The notes under the pieces were generated by a model. That model saw only the letters and a program-made list of their open reading frames with translations, was not told where the DNA came from and ran no database searches. From Prevotellaceae bacterium (lineage in GTDB: Bacteria > Bacteroidota > Bacteroidia > Bacteroidales > Paludibacteraceae): a stretch of 64,000 nucleotides of DNA. The first letter of the stretch is position 1, and each line of letters starts with the position of its first letter. The stretch covers positions 1 through 64,000 of the forward strand of contig JAISVA010000007.1 in assembly GCA_031271815.1 (NCBI GenBank), written 5' to 3'. Both the position numbers and the translations under genes were made by a program. This document shows positions 1 to 11,253 of this stretch, piece after piece.

Positions 1-609
1 TCTTTGATGAATACAAAAAAAGAGGCATACCGTGAAATGATAAAGGATAAGCTAAGTAAAGGAAAACTTGACAATTATCTCTTTCCCAATCGAACATTAT
101 TCCTGAATTTTAATTATACCAATACTGCCGAAAAATTATACGCAAAATCAGAAAACAGAGGGAATTGCGAATTAATAAATATGCACGGCGAATTGGACAA
201 CGCAAACAATCCAATTATTTTCGGTTATGGCGATGAAATGGACGAGGACTACAAAAAGATTGTGAATCTGAACGATAACGATTATTTACAGAATATCAAG
301 TCGATACGCTATCTTGAGACCGACAACTACCGTAACCTGCTGGCGTTCATCAACTCCGCTCCCTACCAAATCTACATTATGGGGCATTCGTGTGGTAATT
401 CCGACCGCACCCTGCTAAATACCTTGTTCGAGCATGAAAACTGCGTTTCAATTAAACCCTATTATTATAAAAAAGAGGACGGAACAGATAATTATATCGA
501 CATTGTTCAGAATATTTCCCGTAACTTCAAAGATGCTACGCTGATGCGAGACCGAGTTGTCAATAAGACTTATTGTGAACCATTAGTGCATGAAAAAAAT
601 AAGCGATGA
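1..609 (+). CDS. AbiH-family abortive infection protein, 3' part only
   Basis: The frame is open at the left edge of the window, so only the C-terminal 200 or so residues are present. The TTG/ATG at 4-9 is probably internal. Visible landmarks are LNFNYT near the start, then INMHGEL, IIFGYGDEMDEDY and IMGHSCGNSDRTLL. These match the conserved core of AbiH-family phage-exclusion proteins, known from plasmid-borne lactococcal abortive infection; intact members are usually well over 300 residues. The biochemical activity of the family is not settled. The gene opens a defence island that continues with hipBA and a type I restriction locus. I am fairly sure of the family but not of whether the upstream half is intact. 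Confidence 0.75.
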   Translation, partial: SLMNTKKEAYREMIKDKLSKGKLDNYLFPNRTLFLNFNYTNTAEKLYAKSENRGNCELINMHGELDNANNPIIFGYGDEMDEDYKKIVNLNDNDYLQNIKSIRYLETDNYRNLLAFINSAPYQIYIMGHSCGNSDRTLLNTLFEHENCVSIKPYYYKKEDGTDNYIDIVQNISRNFKDATLMRDRVVNKTYCEPLVHEKNKR

Positions 610-734
610 GGATATAAATGTTGGATTTGATGGTATAAATGAGGGTATATTTCCACTTTCATTTTACATATTTCAGGACTTTTACTTTACAAATTTCCAG
701 CCATACTGAAAACTACAATTATAATAAGGCAAAA

Positions 735-766
735 TTTTGCTATTACAAACAATATTCATATCTTTG
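735..766 (+). promoter_or_regulatory. Promoter of the hipBA-type operon
   Basis: TTTTG at 735-739, a 19-base spacer and TATCTTTG at 759-766 fit the Bacteroidota -33/-7 consensus (TTTG, about 19-20, TAnnTTTG). It lies 46 bases upstream of the antitoxin start codon. The AT-rich leader between them contains short palindromic stretches where the antitoxin could bind, but I cannot define an operator. Confidence 0.6.
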
Positions 767-812
767 TAATTATGCAAAAACACACAATAAATCCATTTTA
801 TAAATTATAATT

Positions 813-1130
813 ATGGATATTAACACAATTATAAATATATTTCCTAATGCTATTTTGACAGGAATAGCAGAAAGAATCAAAACCCGAAGACTTGAACGCA
901 ACCTTACGCAAAAAGCATTTGCCAAACGCGCAGGAATAGGCTATGACACCTATCGCAGATTTGAAAATACAGGAGAAATTACGCTTCACAATCTCGTTTT
1001 GTGCGCTATCGCATTAGACGACACAGAAGGACTGGCACAACTGTTTACAAAAAAATCATACCAAAGCATAGACGATTTATTGAAAGCGCAGGAAATTAAA
1101 AAAAGAAAGAGAGGTTCGCGTAATGAATGA
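813..1130 (+). CDS. HipB-like XRE-family antitoxin / repressor
   Basis: This 105-residue cytoplasmic protein has a helix-turn-helix of the Cro/C1 (XRE) type at about residues 20-75. It includes RLERNLTQKAFAKRAGI followed by YDTYRRFENTGEITLHNL, the usual recognition helix and its partner. The C-terminus is basic (KKRKRGSRNE). It overlaps the following HipA-like gene by 8 bp, the typical antitoxin-first arrangement. By analogy with HipB it should bind its own promoter, repress the operon and neutralise the kinase. The role is inferred from sequence type and position. Confidence 0.8.
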   Translation: MDINTIINIFPNAILTGIAERIKTRRLERNLTQKAFAKRAGIGYDTYRRFENTGEITLHNLVLCAIALDDTEGLAQLFTKKSYQSIDDLLKAQEIKKRKRGSRNE

Positions 1131-2214
1131 AGTAAAAGTCATTGAAGTATTTATGAATACTACCAAAATCGGTCGAATAGCCATGACGCCCGATTCCCTT
1201 TGTGCATTTGAATATGACCCTGTCTATCAATCGTTCGGCAACTCCATTTCACCCTTTCAGCTTCCGATTAAGTCAGAAGTATTTATCGCCAGACGCACAC
1301 CTTTTAATGGAGGGTTCGGTGTATTTGATGACAGCTTGCCCGATGGCTGGGGTAACTTTATACTCGACAGATATTTAAAAACTAAAGACATCAACCCCGC
1401 CAAACTAACAGTACTCCAACGATTAGCCTTAATCGGCAGTACCGGGCGCGGCGGGTTGGAATATCGACCGGATTACAGTCAAACGGCAAAAGATGAAACA
1501 GTTGACTTCAATAAGCTGGCAAGCGAAGCAGAAAAAAACCTTACCTCCGACTACGATGGAACATCACTCGATGAACTCTATAAATACGCAGGCTCGTCAG
1601 GAGGCGCAAAACCCAAAGTATTTGTAAAGCTCGAAGGAAAAGAATGGCTTGTTAAATTTAAAGCCACAATAGACCCTGTTAATGTCGGAGAAATAGAATA
1701 CAACTATTCCTTACTCGCTAAGAAATGCGGAATTATCATGCCCGAAACAAAACTGTTTGAAGGCAAGTATTTCGGAGTAGAACGATTTGACAGAACCCCA
1801 AACGGGAAAATCCATACTATAAGCGCCGCCGGACTGTTGAATGCAGACTATCGAGTGCCGAGTCTTGATTACGGCGATTTGCTGCAACTATGCCATATCC
1901 TGACTAAAAACATGGAAGAAGTGTATGCCCTTTTCCGGCAGATGGTTTTTAATATAGCCATCAAAAACCGTGACGACCATGCAAAGAATTTCTCTTTCCA
2001 ACTCATTAATGGAGAATGGAAACTCTCCCCGGCATACGACCTGTTGCCAGGCAGCGGATTTAATGGCTTTCATACAACAACTATTAATAACAGCGGAGAA
2101 CCAACCACAAATGATATATTGGCTGTTGCCGCTAAAGTCGGTCTCAATAAGCAGAGAACAACCGAAATTATGCAAGAAATAAATATGCTTGTGGAGAATA
2201 AGGCGAAAATATAA
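1123..2214 (+). CDS. HipA-family serine/threonine kinase toxin
   Basis: This 363-residue protein has the HipA fold. The N-terminal subdomain (about residues 5-100) contains GGFGVFDDSLPDGWG. A phosphate-binding loop is at 157-165 (GSSGGAKPK), the catalytic loop at 282-289 (NRDDHAKN), and the metal-binding element is SPAYDL about 20 residues later. All kinase signature residues are present, so the toxin looks active. In the best studied member, HipA of E. coli, the kinase phosphorylates glutamyl-tRNA synthetase and causes growth arrest and persistence; related HipA proteins use other targets, so the substrate here is open. Translation is probably coupled to the antitoxin through the 8-bp overlap. 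Confidence 0.85.
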   Translation: MNEVKVIEVFMNTTKIGRIAMTPDSLCAFEYDPVYQSFGNSISPFQLPIKSEVFIARRTPFNGGFGVFDDSLPDGWGNFILDRYLKTKDINPAKLTVLQRLALIGSTGRGGLEYRPDYSQTAKDETVDFNKLASEAEKNLTSDYDGTSLDELYKYAGSSGGAKPKVFVKLEGKEWLVKFKATIDPVNVGEIEYNYSLLAKKCGIIMPETKLFEGKYFGVERFDRTPNGKIHTISAAGLLNADYRVPSLDYGDLLQLCHILTKNMEEVYALFRQMVFNIAIKNRDDHAKNFSFQLINGEWKLSPAYDLLPGSGFNGFHTTTINNSGEPTTNDILAVAAKVGLNKQRTTEIMQEINMLVENKAKI

Positions 2215-2265
2215 AAGTTATCCTCACAGGTGAATTTTGGCAAATAAATTTTTCATTTTTTCATA

Positions 2266-2301
2266 GATATGGCTGAATATAATGTTATAATTCGCCATAT
2301 C
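2266..2301 (+). terminator. Inverted repeat downstream of hipA
   Basis: GATATGGC (2266-2273) pairs with GCCATATC (2294-2301) around an AT-rich loop, about 50 bases after the hipA stop. No clear T-run follows, so termination is only a guess. Confidence 0.3.
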
Positions 2302-2333
2302 TACCTATTTTTACATAGTTGTGGCGAGTTTAA

Positions 2334-2537
2334 AACAGTAACAAAGATATATGTTTTTTATTAAACTATTTTCCGAAGAGATCTAGTAAAAAAATCAACA
2401 TTCAATTTGTTGTTTATCCTGAGAAAGTCGAAACTGCTGAAAAACATCTAAGCTCCTGTCTTTCTGCTGATTACTATACAGGGTCAAGTCGAAGACATAA
2501 TGGTAAAACGCAGTATTCCCGTTTATTTGTAGAATAA
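2334..2537 (+). pseudogene. Unrecognised reading-frame remnant between hipA and hsdR
   Basis: The hipA-hsdR gap (2215-2633) holds one open frame from just after a stop at 2331 to a stop at 2535-2537, with no ATG. The last third reads like real protein, with QFVVYPEKVETAEKHLSSCL followed by ADYYTGSSRRHNGKTQYSR. This could be the 3' end of a decayed gene. I do not recognise the family. Confidence 0.25.
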
Positions 2538-2573
2538 AAAAAGCTAAAATGATTAAGATTAGATAAAAATCAA

Positions 2574-2617
2574 TACATTTGCGAGCAACCTCCGATAATT
2601 TATTATTTTCGGAAGTT
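2574..2617 (+). promoter_or_regulatory. hsdR -7 element with a leader hairpin
   Basis: TACATTTG at 2574-2581 matches the TAnnTTTG element; no good -33 box was found. Directly downstream, AACCTCCGA (2587-2595) can pair with TCGGAAGTT (2609-2617), placing a small stem-loop in the short leader about 16 bases before the hsdR start codon. Confidence 0.4.
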
Positions 2618-2633
2618 GTTATTTATATAGAAT

Positions 2634-5339
2634 ATGTCTCCCGAACAAAAAGCAAGACTAATCATCGACAAAAAGCTGGAAAATGCAGGCTGGCAGGTGG
2701 TGGATAGAAACGACTATTCGCCATCGGTTTCTGCCGTTGCTGTTCGGGAAGGTTTGCTGAAGGGCAATCTCGAAGCGGATTATCTGTTGTTTATCAATGG
2801 AAAAGCAGTTGGAGTTGTTGAGGCAAAAAAAGAAGATGCAGAACTTTCGGAAATTGTGGCGGCACAAGCCGAAAAATATGCCCGAAAACTGTTGAATTGG
2901 TATCCGTGCTGGCAAAACCCGCTGCCGTTGGTGTATTTGTCAAATGGAAAAGAGTTGTTGTTCAGAAATATTCGCAACGAAAATCCGGTATATCAGCCTA
3001 TCGAACAAATGCACACGCCATACGAAATGAAGAAAATGGCAGGCATAGAAGATGAATTTGCAGGTCTTCCTGCTTTATCTTCAAGAGAAATTAAAGCATT
3101 ACGAGCGTGTCAGTGGGAGGCGATTACAAAATTGGAAAACAGTTTTGCTGGTGGTCAGAAGCGAGCCTTAATGGTGCTTGCCACCGGCGCCGGAAAAACA
3201 TTTACCGCTTGTATGGCAAGCTATCGCCTGTTGAGCTACACGCCGGCAAAGCGAATCTTGTTTTTGGTGGACAGAAATAATTTGGGCAAGCAAGCCGAAG
3301 GAGAATTCGGCACATTCCGCTTGACGGAAAACGGCGACCCATTCAACACGATTTTTGTTGTCGAACGATTAAAATCGCCAACTATTCCGCCCGAATCGAA
3401 TGTGGTTATTTCTACCATTCAACGAATTTTTGCTGTTTTGACGGGACAGGAATTTACAGATGATGATGAATTTGAAGATGATGTAAATTCTAATGACGAA
3501 AGCACAATTGAATTGGGTAACAACATAAAACTTCCGCCTGATTTTTTTGATACGATAATTGTAGATGAATGTCACAGGTCAATTTATGGGCGTTGGCAAA
3601 AGGTGCTGACCTACTTCGACAAAGCCCGGATTATCGGATTGACGGCAACGCCCGTACCCGAAACATTGGCATTTTTCAATCAGAATTTAGTGGTAAATTA
3701 TACCTTGGAAAAATCAATTGCCGACGGAATTAATGTGGATTACCGTGTGTATCGCATAAAAACCAAAGCGAGCGACGAAGGCGGCGTAATCCGGAAAGGT
3801 GAAAATTACGAAGAAAAAACGCGCTACACCGACACCCGGCTTTCGATGGTGGCAGAAGACGAAGTGGCGTATGGCAACAAAGAGTTAGACCGCTCGGTGG
3901 TTAATCCCGCACAAATTCGTCTGGTGCTGGAGACTTTTCGAGATGCTGTTTACACCGAATTATTTCCCGAACGCGAGCCGGATTTACAGTACATTCCTAA
4001 AACATTGATTTTCGCCAAGAACGATAATCACGCCTCGCGTATTGTAGAAATTATACAGGACGTTTTCCCTGACCGGTCGCCCGATTTTGTGCAGAAAATC
4101 ACCTATTCGGCAGGCGACAGTGCAAAGCTGATTCGCAATTTTCGCAACGATAAAACCTTCCGAATTGCCGTGACTGTGAATTTGGTTGCCACCGGAACGG
4201 ATATTAAACCGCTCGAAATTCTCGTTTTTATGCGGGATGTAGCCTCAGCGCCGCTTTACACACAAATGAAAGGTCGCGGCGTGCGAACAATTGGCGACGA
4301 ACAGCTTCGCACCGTTACGCCCAATGCCGTGAGTAAAGATTTATTTTATTTGGTGGACGCCGTTGGTGTTACGGAAAGTGAAAAGATTATACCAAAGCAG
4401 GGCGAAGAGATGCTGCCTGTCAATCCGACACTCAAAGAATTGCTGGAAAAAATCACGCACGGTTATCTGCCTGATGATTATTTGCGACTGCTTGCAAGCC
4501 GGCTTTCCCGCATCAATGCCAAAAGCGAAGAAAAGCACCGCATTGAGTTTGTAAATTTGACAAGCATGACCATGCACGATTTGGCGATGACGATTTTCAA
4601 TGCTTTTGAACAGGAAACTCATTTGCCCGAATTTATCAGTTCAAATGAGCCAAACATCGAGCGAAAAGCGTTGGTAGCACTGCTTGCCAATAATCCTGCT
4701 GCACGAAAACAGTTGCTGGTACTCAATGCCGGATTTGTAAAAATCCTCACTCCGGGCGAAGATGAATTGATTTACACCGGATTCAGCAATGAAGAAGCCG
4801 CTTCAACCACGCAAGCCTTTGAAAAATATGTCCGTGAGCACAAAGATGAAATCGAAGCCCTGCGAATCATTTACAACAACCAAAGGCTGCCGATTACCTA
4901 CGCTATGCTGATGGATTTGAAACAGAAATTAATTTCGGCAGATATTCGTTTTAAACAGGCGCAACTCTGGAATTTTTATTCCATTGTAAATAAAGGCAAA
5001 GTCATTCAACTCGAAAAAAACGAGCGGGAAATCCTGACTAATCTGATACAGTTAGTCCGTTATGCCTTGGGGCAAATCAGCGATTTGCGTTCGCTGCCTT
5101 CGCTTGCAGCACAGCGTTTTGAGTTGTGGTGCGGACAAAATCAACGCCCACTGACCGAAAGCCAGAAAGAAATTATGAAACAGATTGTGGGTTACATTGT
5201 GGCTAATGGCACTTATACCAACGAAGATTTGCGGGAAGAAAATATGCAGGTTTTTGCGCAGTTAGTGAAGAACTTCGGAGCGGCGAGTGTGGTTGAGGAA
5301 GTGTTGGAAAGTTTGAGTGGGTGGATGTTGGCGAGTTAA
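2634..5339 (+). CDS. hsdR: Type I restriction enzyme, R (motor and nuclease) subunit HsdR
   Basis: This 901-residue subunit translocates DNA with ATP and cuts it when the site recognised by HsdS is unmethylated. The N-terminal PD-(D/E)XK nuclease domain shows VGVVEAKKED, with E-A-K at about residues 63-65. The superfamily 2 helicase motor follows: Walker A ATGAGKT near residue 184, Walker B box VDECHRS near 310, motif III GLTATP near 335, and motif VI region QMKGRGVRT near 545. The C-terminal part should contact HsdM/HsdS. Length and motif order are normal and the frame is intact. It is first in an operon in which four other reading frames now separate it from hsdM. Confidence 0.92.
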   Translation: MSPEQKARLIIDKKLENAGWQVVDRNDYSPSVSAVAVREGLLKGNLEADYLLFINGKAVGVVEAKKEDAELSEIVAAQAEKYARKLLNWYPCWQNPLPLVYLSNGKELLFRNIRNENPVYQPIEQMHTPYEMKKMAGIEDEFAGLPALSSREIKALRACQWEAITKLENSFAGGQKRALMVLATGAGKTFTACMASYRLLSYTPAKRILFLVDRNNLGKQAEGEFGTFRLTENGDPFNTIFVVERLKSPTIPPESNVVISTIQRIFAVLTGQEFTDDDEFEDDVNSNDESTIELGNNIKLPPDFFDTIIVDECHRSIYGRWQKVLTYFDKARIIGLTATPVPETLAFFNQNLVVNYTLEKSIADGINVDYRVYRIKTKASDEGGVIRKGENYEEKTRYTDTRLSMVAEDEVAYGNKELDRSVVNPAQIRLVLETFRDAVYTELFPEREPDLQYIPKTLIFAKNDNHASRIVEIIQDVFPDRSPDFVQKITYSAGDSAKLIRNFRNDKTFRIAVTVNLVATGTDIKPLEILVFMRDVASAPLYTQMKGRGVRTIGDEQLRTVTPNAVSKDLFYLVDAVGVTESEKIIPKQGEEMLPVNPTLKELLEKITHGYLPDDYLRLLASRLSRINAKSEEKHRIEFVNLTSMTMHDLAMTIFNAFEQETHLPEFISSNEPNIERKALVALLANNPAARKQLLVLNAGFVKILTPGEDELIYTGFSNEEAASTTQAFEKYVREHKDEIEALRIIYNNQRLPITYAMLMDLKQKLISADIRFKQAQLWNFYSIVNKGKVIQLEKNEREILTNLIQLVRYALGQISDLRSLPSLAAQRFELWCGQNQRPLTESQKEIMKQIVGYIVANGTYTNEDLREENMQVFAQLVKNFGAASVVEEVLESLSGWMLAS

Positions 5340-5363
5340 TATAAATTAAAATAAAAGGGTTAT

Positions 5364-7298
5364 ATGAAAATATCGGTAGAAAGAATTATTATTAAAAATA
5401 GAGCTCCATTTGAGAATTTGGATTTGATCTTTAATGAGAATGAAATAGCAGTTCTAACAGCAGTTAATGGACGAGGAAAAACGACCATATTATCTTATAT
5501 AGTTGATGCATGGCATGAAATGGTGCGACCTCATTTTCAGAATGAATTTGAAGGAAAGGAAAACAAATATTATCGCATTTCTACTGTAATTTATAATCTA
5601 AATCAAAGTGAGCCTTCATTTGTTTATATAAGATTCAAAACTTCAGATGCTCATATTGATTATGTTGATATTAGAAATAATTGTACACAGGAACAATATG
5701 ATAATACTATCTTGTTAGATGGGAAAATTCCTTTTAATGAAATCAAAGACTCATTAGAAAAAAGTGGAAATATTAAAAAAACATCTAAAGTTTTTGACGA
5801 AAAGAAAGCCAAAGGTGTATTTAACAATAATGTAATTACGTATTTTCCTGCATATAGATATGAAGTTCCAGGTTATCTTAATGATCCATATAAAATTAAC
5901 TTGGATTTCACAAAAGAAAATTCATTTACGGGTTATTTACCAAATCCGCTTGAAGTTGTAACGGGATTACCTCAGTTTGCCAATTGGATTATGGATGTTG
6001 TCTTAGATATGGAACTATATAAGCAAATTCAACGAGTTCAACTTCCTAATGGACAAATACAAATAATTGATACATCTACAGAAAGAAATGTATTATGGGA
6101 TAGTTTAAGACAAATAATTTCTCAGACTCTTATCTCAAAAAAGTATAATAGTACTTTGCGTTTTGGTATTGGCAGGAGAAACTCTGGAAGTACTCGGATT
6201 TCTATAATGAATGATAAAAATATAAATGGAGAAAATATAGTTACACAAGTATATCCTACTATTTTTAACTTATCTTCCGGCGAGGCTGCGATGCTCTGTC
6301 TATTCGGGGAAGTTCTCCGGCAAGCAGATAAAAATAGAAATAACATTCTCTTGCGAGAAATAACAGGAATTGTATTGATTGATGAAGTTGATAAACATTT
6401 ACATATTAAACTTCAAAAAGAAGTTTTACCAACATTGTTCAATATGTTCCCCAATGTTCAATTTATTCTCAGTTCTCATTCTCCTTTCTTAAATATGGGA
6501 CTTGCTGAATGTAAAGAGACAAAGACACGAGCGACAATCATAGATTTAGACCAAAGCGGCATAAGAATCCCATTACAGGAAAATTCATTGTATCAGGAAG
6601 TTTATCAAATGATAGTAAACGAAAATGAAAATTATGCGAAACTATATCAAGAATTATCAGTATCCCAAAAGAATAATATTTTATTTGTCGAAGATACCTA
6701 TACACAGATTTATAAAGTTGCGTGGTTAAAACTCAATGATGTAGCTTTTGATGAGAATAATATTGATGAAAAATTTATAAATAATGCTGAATTCCAAATA
6801 TATGGAAAAGGGAATAAGGATAATTTAAAAGGTTTTTTGGACAATCCGTGTATGAATGAATGGAATCAAAAAATAATTGTTGGTTTGTTTGATTTTGATG
6901 ATGCTTATGCAAATTATCAGGCACTTAAAACAAAACAAAATGATAGATGGGAAATAAAATCAGAAAATGAAGAGAATGGATTATATAAAAAACGGAAAGA
7001 TTGTAATGTTTACGCCTTGATGTTGCCAATACCAGAATTTCGTAAAAATATTGCTGGAAAAAATCAAAAAGTAAATCAACTTGAAGTTGAATTATTGTTG
7101 CAAGATGCAAAGATACAAGAAATCTACAATGGTGCTGACTATGCAACCGAAAAAATAATCGAAGGTTTAGAAATTCCAAAAATTAAAAACAAAAATGATT
7201 TTTGGAAGAAAACACTAATTCTTGATAAAATTGACTTTGAAGCATTTAGTCCTTTATTTGATACATTAAACACAATTATAGCCACTTCGGCAAATTAA
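5364..7298 (+). CDS. AAA/ABC-type ATPase with Toprim-like C-terminus (OLD-like), inside the hsd operon
   Basis: The 644-residue protein begins 24 bp after hsdR. Its ABC-type ATPase domain has a Walker A variant AVNGRGKTT (about 33-41), the signature LSSGEAAML (about 308), Walker B GIVLIDEVDKHLH and a following LSSHSPFLN histidine switch. The C-terminal half contains ILFVEDTYTQ (about 440) and LFDFDDAY (about 510), which resemble the acidic motifs of a Toprim nuclease, giving an OLD-family layout. ATPases of this kind have been reported inside type I loci as rlo (R-linked) genes. The gene is visibly more AT-rich than hsdR and hsdM, which suggests separate acquisition. An anti-phage role is inferred; the exact subfamily is uncertain. 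Confidence 0.7.
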   Translation: MKISVERIIIKNRAPFENLDLIFNENEIAVLTAVNGRGKTTILSYIVDAWHEMVRPHFQNEFEGKENKYYRISTVIYNLNQSEPSFVYIRFKTSDAHIDYVDIRNNCTQEQYDNTILLDGKIPFNEIKDSLEKSGNIKKTSKVFDEKKAKGVFNNNVITYFPAYRYEVPGYLNDPYKINLDFTKENSFTGYLPNPLEVVTGLPQFANWIMDVVLDMELYKQIQRVQLPNGQIQIIDTSTERNVLWDSLRQIISQTLISKKYNSTLRFGIGRRNSGSTRISIMNDKNINGENIVTQVYPTIFNLSSGEAAMLCLFGEVLRQADKNRNNILLREITGIVLIDEVDKHLHIKLQKEVLPTLFNMFPNVQFILSSHSPFLNMGLAECKETKTRATIIDLDQSGIRIPLQENSLYQEVYQMIVNENENYAKLYQELSVSQKNNILFVEDTYTQIYKVAWLKLNDVAFDENNIDEKFINNAEFQIYGKGNKDNLKGFLDNPCMNEWNQKIIVGLFDFDDAYANYQALKTKQNDRWEIKSENEENGLYKKRKDCNVYALMLPIPEFRKNIAGKNQKVNQLEVELLLQDAKIQEIYNGADYATEKIIEGLEIPKIKNKNDFWKKTLILDKIDFEAFSPLFDTLNTIIATSAN

Positions 7299-7300
7299 TA

Positions 7301-7424
7301 ATGGCAAAAAAACAAAACAACAATTCCTCCGAACAATCTCTCATCCAAAAAAGTCTGGAACCTCGCCGATGTCATTATAATGGTGGAACTTACAAGAGAA
7401 TTTTGAAAAGGTTTTAGCGAACGG
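7301..7424 (+). pseudogene. Scar: duplicated start of hsdM fused to a DUF1016 fragment
   Basis: Bases 7301-7374 repeat the first roughly 74 bases of hsdM (compare 9274 onward, both beginning ATGGCAAAAAAACAAAAC). One extra T disrupts the frame. Bases 7383-7424 then match an internal stretch of the DUF1016 gene at about 8900-8945 (VELTKEFGKGFSER), with GGA changed to the stop TGA. The rest of the gap up to fic (7425-7590) contains a short open stretch ending in DVYETIIKHIERIFKKQIEY and a stop, which I do not recognise. Neither fragment can be functional. It records recombination between hsdR and hsdM. Confidence 0.75.
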
Positions 7425-7590
7425 ATATTGGCGTAGCGAACAATTACCAATTACAGATGATGATTATAAAGATGTTTATGAAACAATAATAAAACATATT
7501 GAGAGGATTTTCAAAAAACAGATAGAATATTGAGAAGAACTAAAAATTATGACAAATCATTCATTAAAATAAATTACATTGAGAACACGC

Positions 7591-8682
7591 ATGAATAATA
7601 TAGAGAAACTATACCGGGAATGGCGTTCGCTCCAACCCATTGATAAAGCGTTGCAGCGCCGAATGGATCAATCGTTTATGATTGATTTCAATTATAATTC
7701 GAATCACATGGAAGGTAACACGCTCACTTACGGACAAACAAAACTTTTACTCTTGTTCGGCAAAGTCAAAGGTGATGCCCTTATGCGCGACTATGAAGAA
7801 ATGAAAGCGCATAATGCCGGTTTGGAAATGATAAAAGTTCAAGCTCTCGATAAAGAAAGACCGTTATCCGAAAGTTTTTTGCGTGACCTCAATCGCATTA
7901 TTCTTGCCGGAGATTTTTACAAATTAAGTAATAATGGAGAATATCGTTATAAAATTCATACGGGCGTTTACAAAACCCGTCCCAATTCGGTCATCACCTT
8001 TTCGGGTGAAATGTTTGATTATGCTTCGCCCGAGGAAACACCGGCGCTGATGAACGATTTGATTCGATGGTATAACGCGGAAGAACCAAAAGAAGAATTA
8101 TCGCCGGTTGAACTTGCGGCTCTTTTCCATTATCGTTACATTCGAATTCACCCGTTTGAAGACGGAAACGGACGCATTGCCCGCCTTATGATGAATTATA
8201 TACTTTATCGGCACGGTTATCCGATGGTGGTAATCCCTACTGCCGACCGGAAAAAATATTTGGATACTTTGGGAAAATGTGATGAAGCCACCGGAAAAAT
8301 GCCTTTTAGCGGAGCTCATGCGACCTTGGAACAAATAAAGCCTTTTACGGATTTAATTTCCCTTTATGTGGAAAGAAAACTGAAATATGCCCTGCAACTT
8401 GCTAAAGGTGAAGTTTCCGAAATTTCGGAAACCGGTATAGAGCAGCAAAAAGACCCGGTAGAATCCGAAAATGTCAGTGTAAATGTCAGTGTAACTGTCA
8501 GTGTAAAAGAAAATATTTTGCATATTATCGGGCAATTTCCAACGGTTACCGTCAAAGAACTTGCGAAAATGCTTGTTGTTTCCGAACGAACGATATACAG
8601 GAATCTGAATGATCTAAGAAATGCCGGCAAAATTGAGAGAGTGGGTTCGGATAAATCCGGCTACTGGAAGATAAACCATTAA
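7591..8682 (+). CDS. Fic-family AMP transferase with N-terminal inhibitory motif and C-terminal winged helix
   Basis: Fic proteins usually transfer AMP from ATP to hydroxyl side chains of target proteins. The catalytic motif HPFEDGNGR is complete (about residues 187-195). An inhibitory helix motif of the S/T-x-x-x-E-G/N type is present as SNHMEGN (37-43), so the enzyme is probably self-inhibited (class II). After the Fic core comes a linker built on the repeated unit VSV (NVSVNVSVTVSV), then a winged-helix DNA-binding domain with KELAKMLVVSERTIYRNLND. A TTG 12 bases upstream is in frame, but the ATG at 7591 is the better start. It lies inside the hsd operon in the same direction. The target is unknown. 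Confidence 0.85.
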   Translation: MNNIEKLYREWRSLQPIDKALQRRMDQSFMIDFNYNSNHMEGNTLTYGQTKLLLLFGKVKGDALMRDYEEMKAHNAGLEMIKVQALDKERPLSESFLRDLNRIILAGDFYKLSNNGEYRYKIHTGVYKTRPNSVITFSGEMFDYASPEETPALMNDLIRWYNAEEPKEELSPVELAALFHYRYIRIHPFEDGNGRIARLMMNYILYRHGYPMVVIPTADRKKYLDTLGKCDEATGKMPFSGAHATLEQIKPFTDLISLYVERKLKYALQLAKGEVSEISETGIEQQKDPVESENVSVNVSVTVSVKENILHIIGQFPTVTVKELAKMLVVSERTIYRNLNDLRNAGKIERVGSDKSGYWKINH

Positions 8683-8702
8683 TTGGATAAAATCAGCATA
8701 AT

Positions 8703-11246
<2,544 letters not shown>

Positions 11247-11253
11247 TGGATTA

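Noticed and set aside
8455..8510. Short tandem repeats in fic as a CRISPR-like array
   Set aside because: They are 12-bp coding repeats (VSV units) without spacers and keep the frame.
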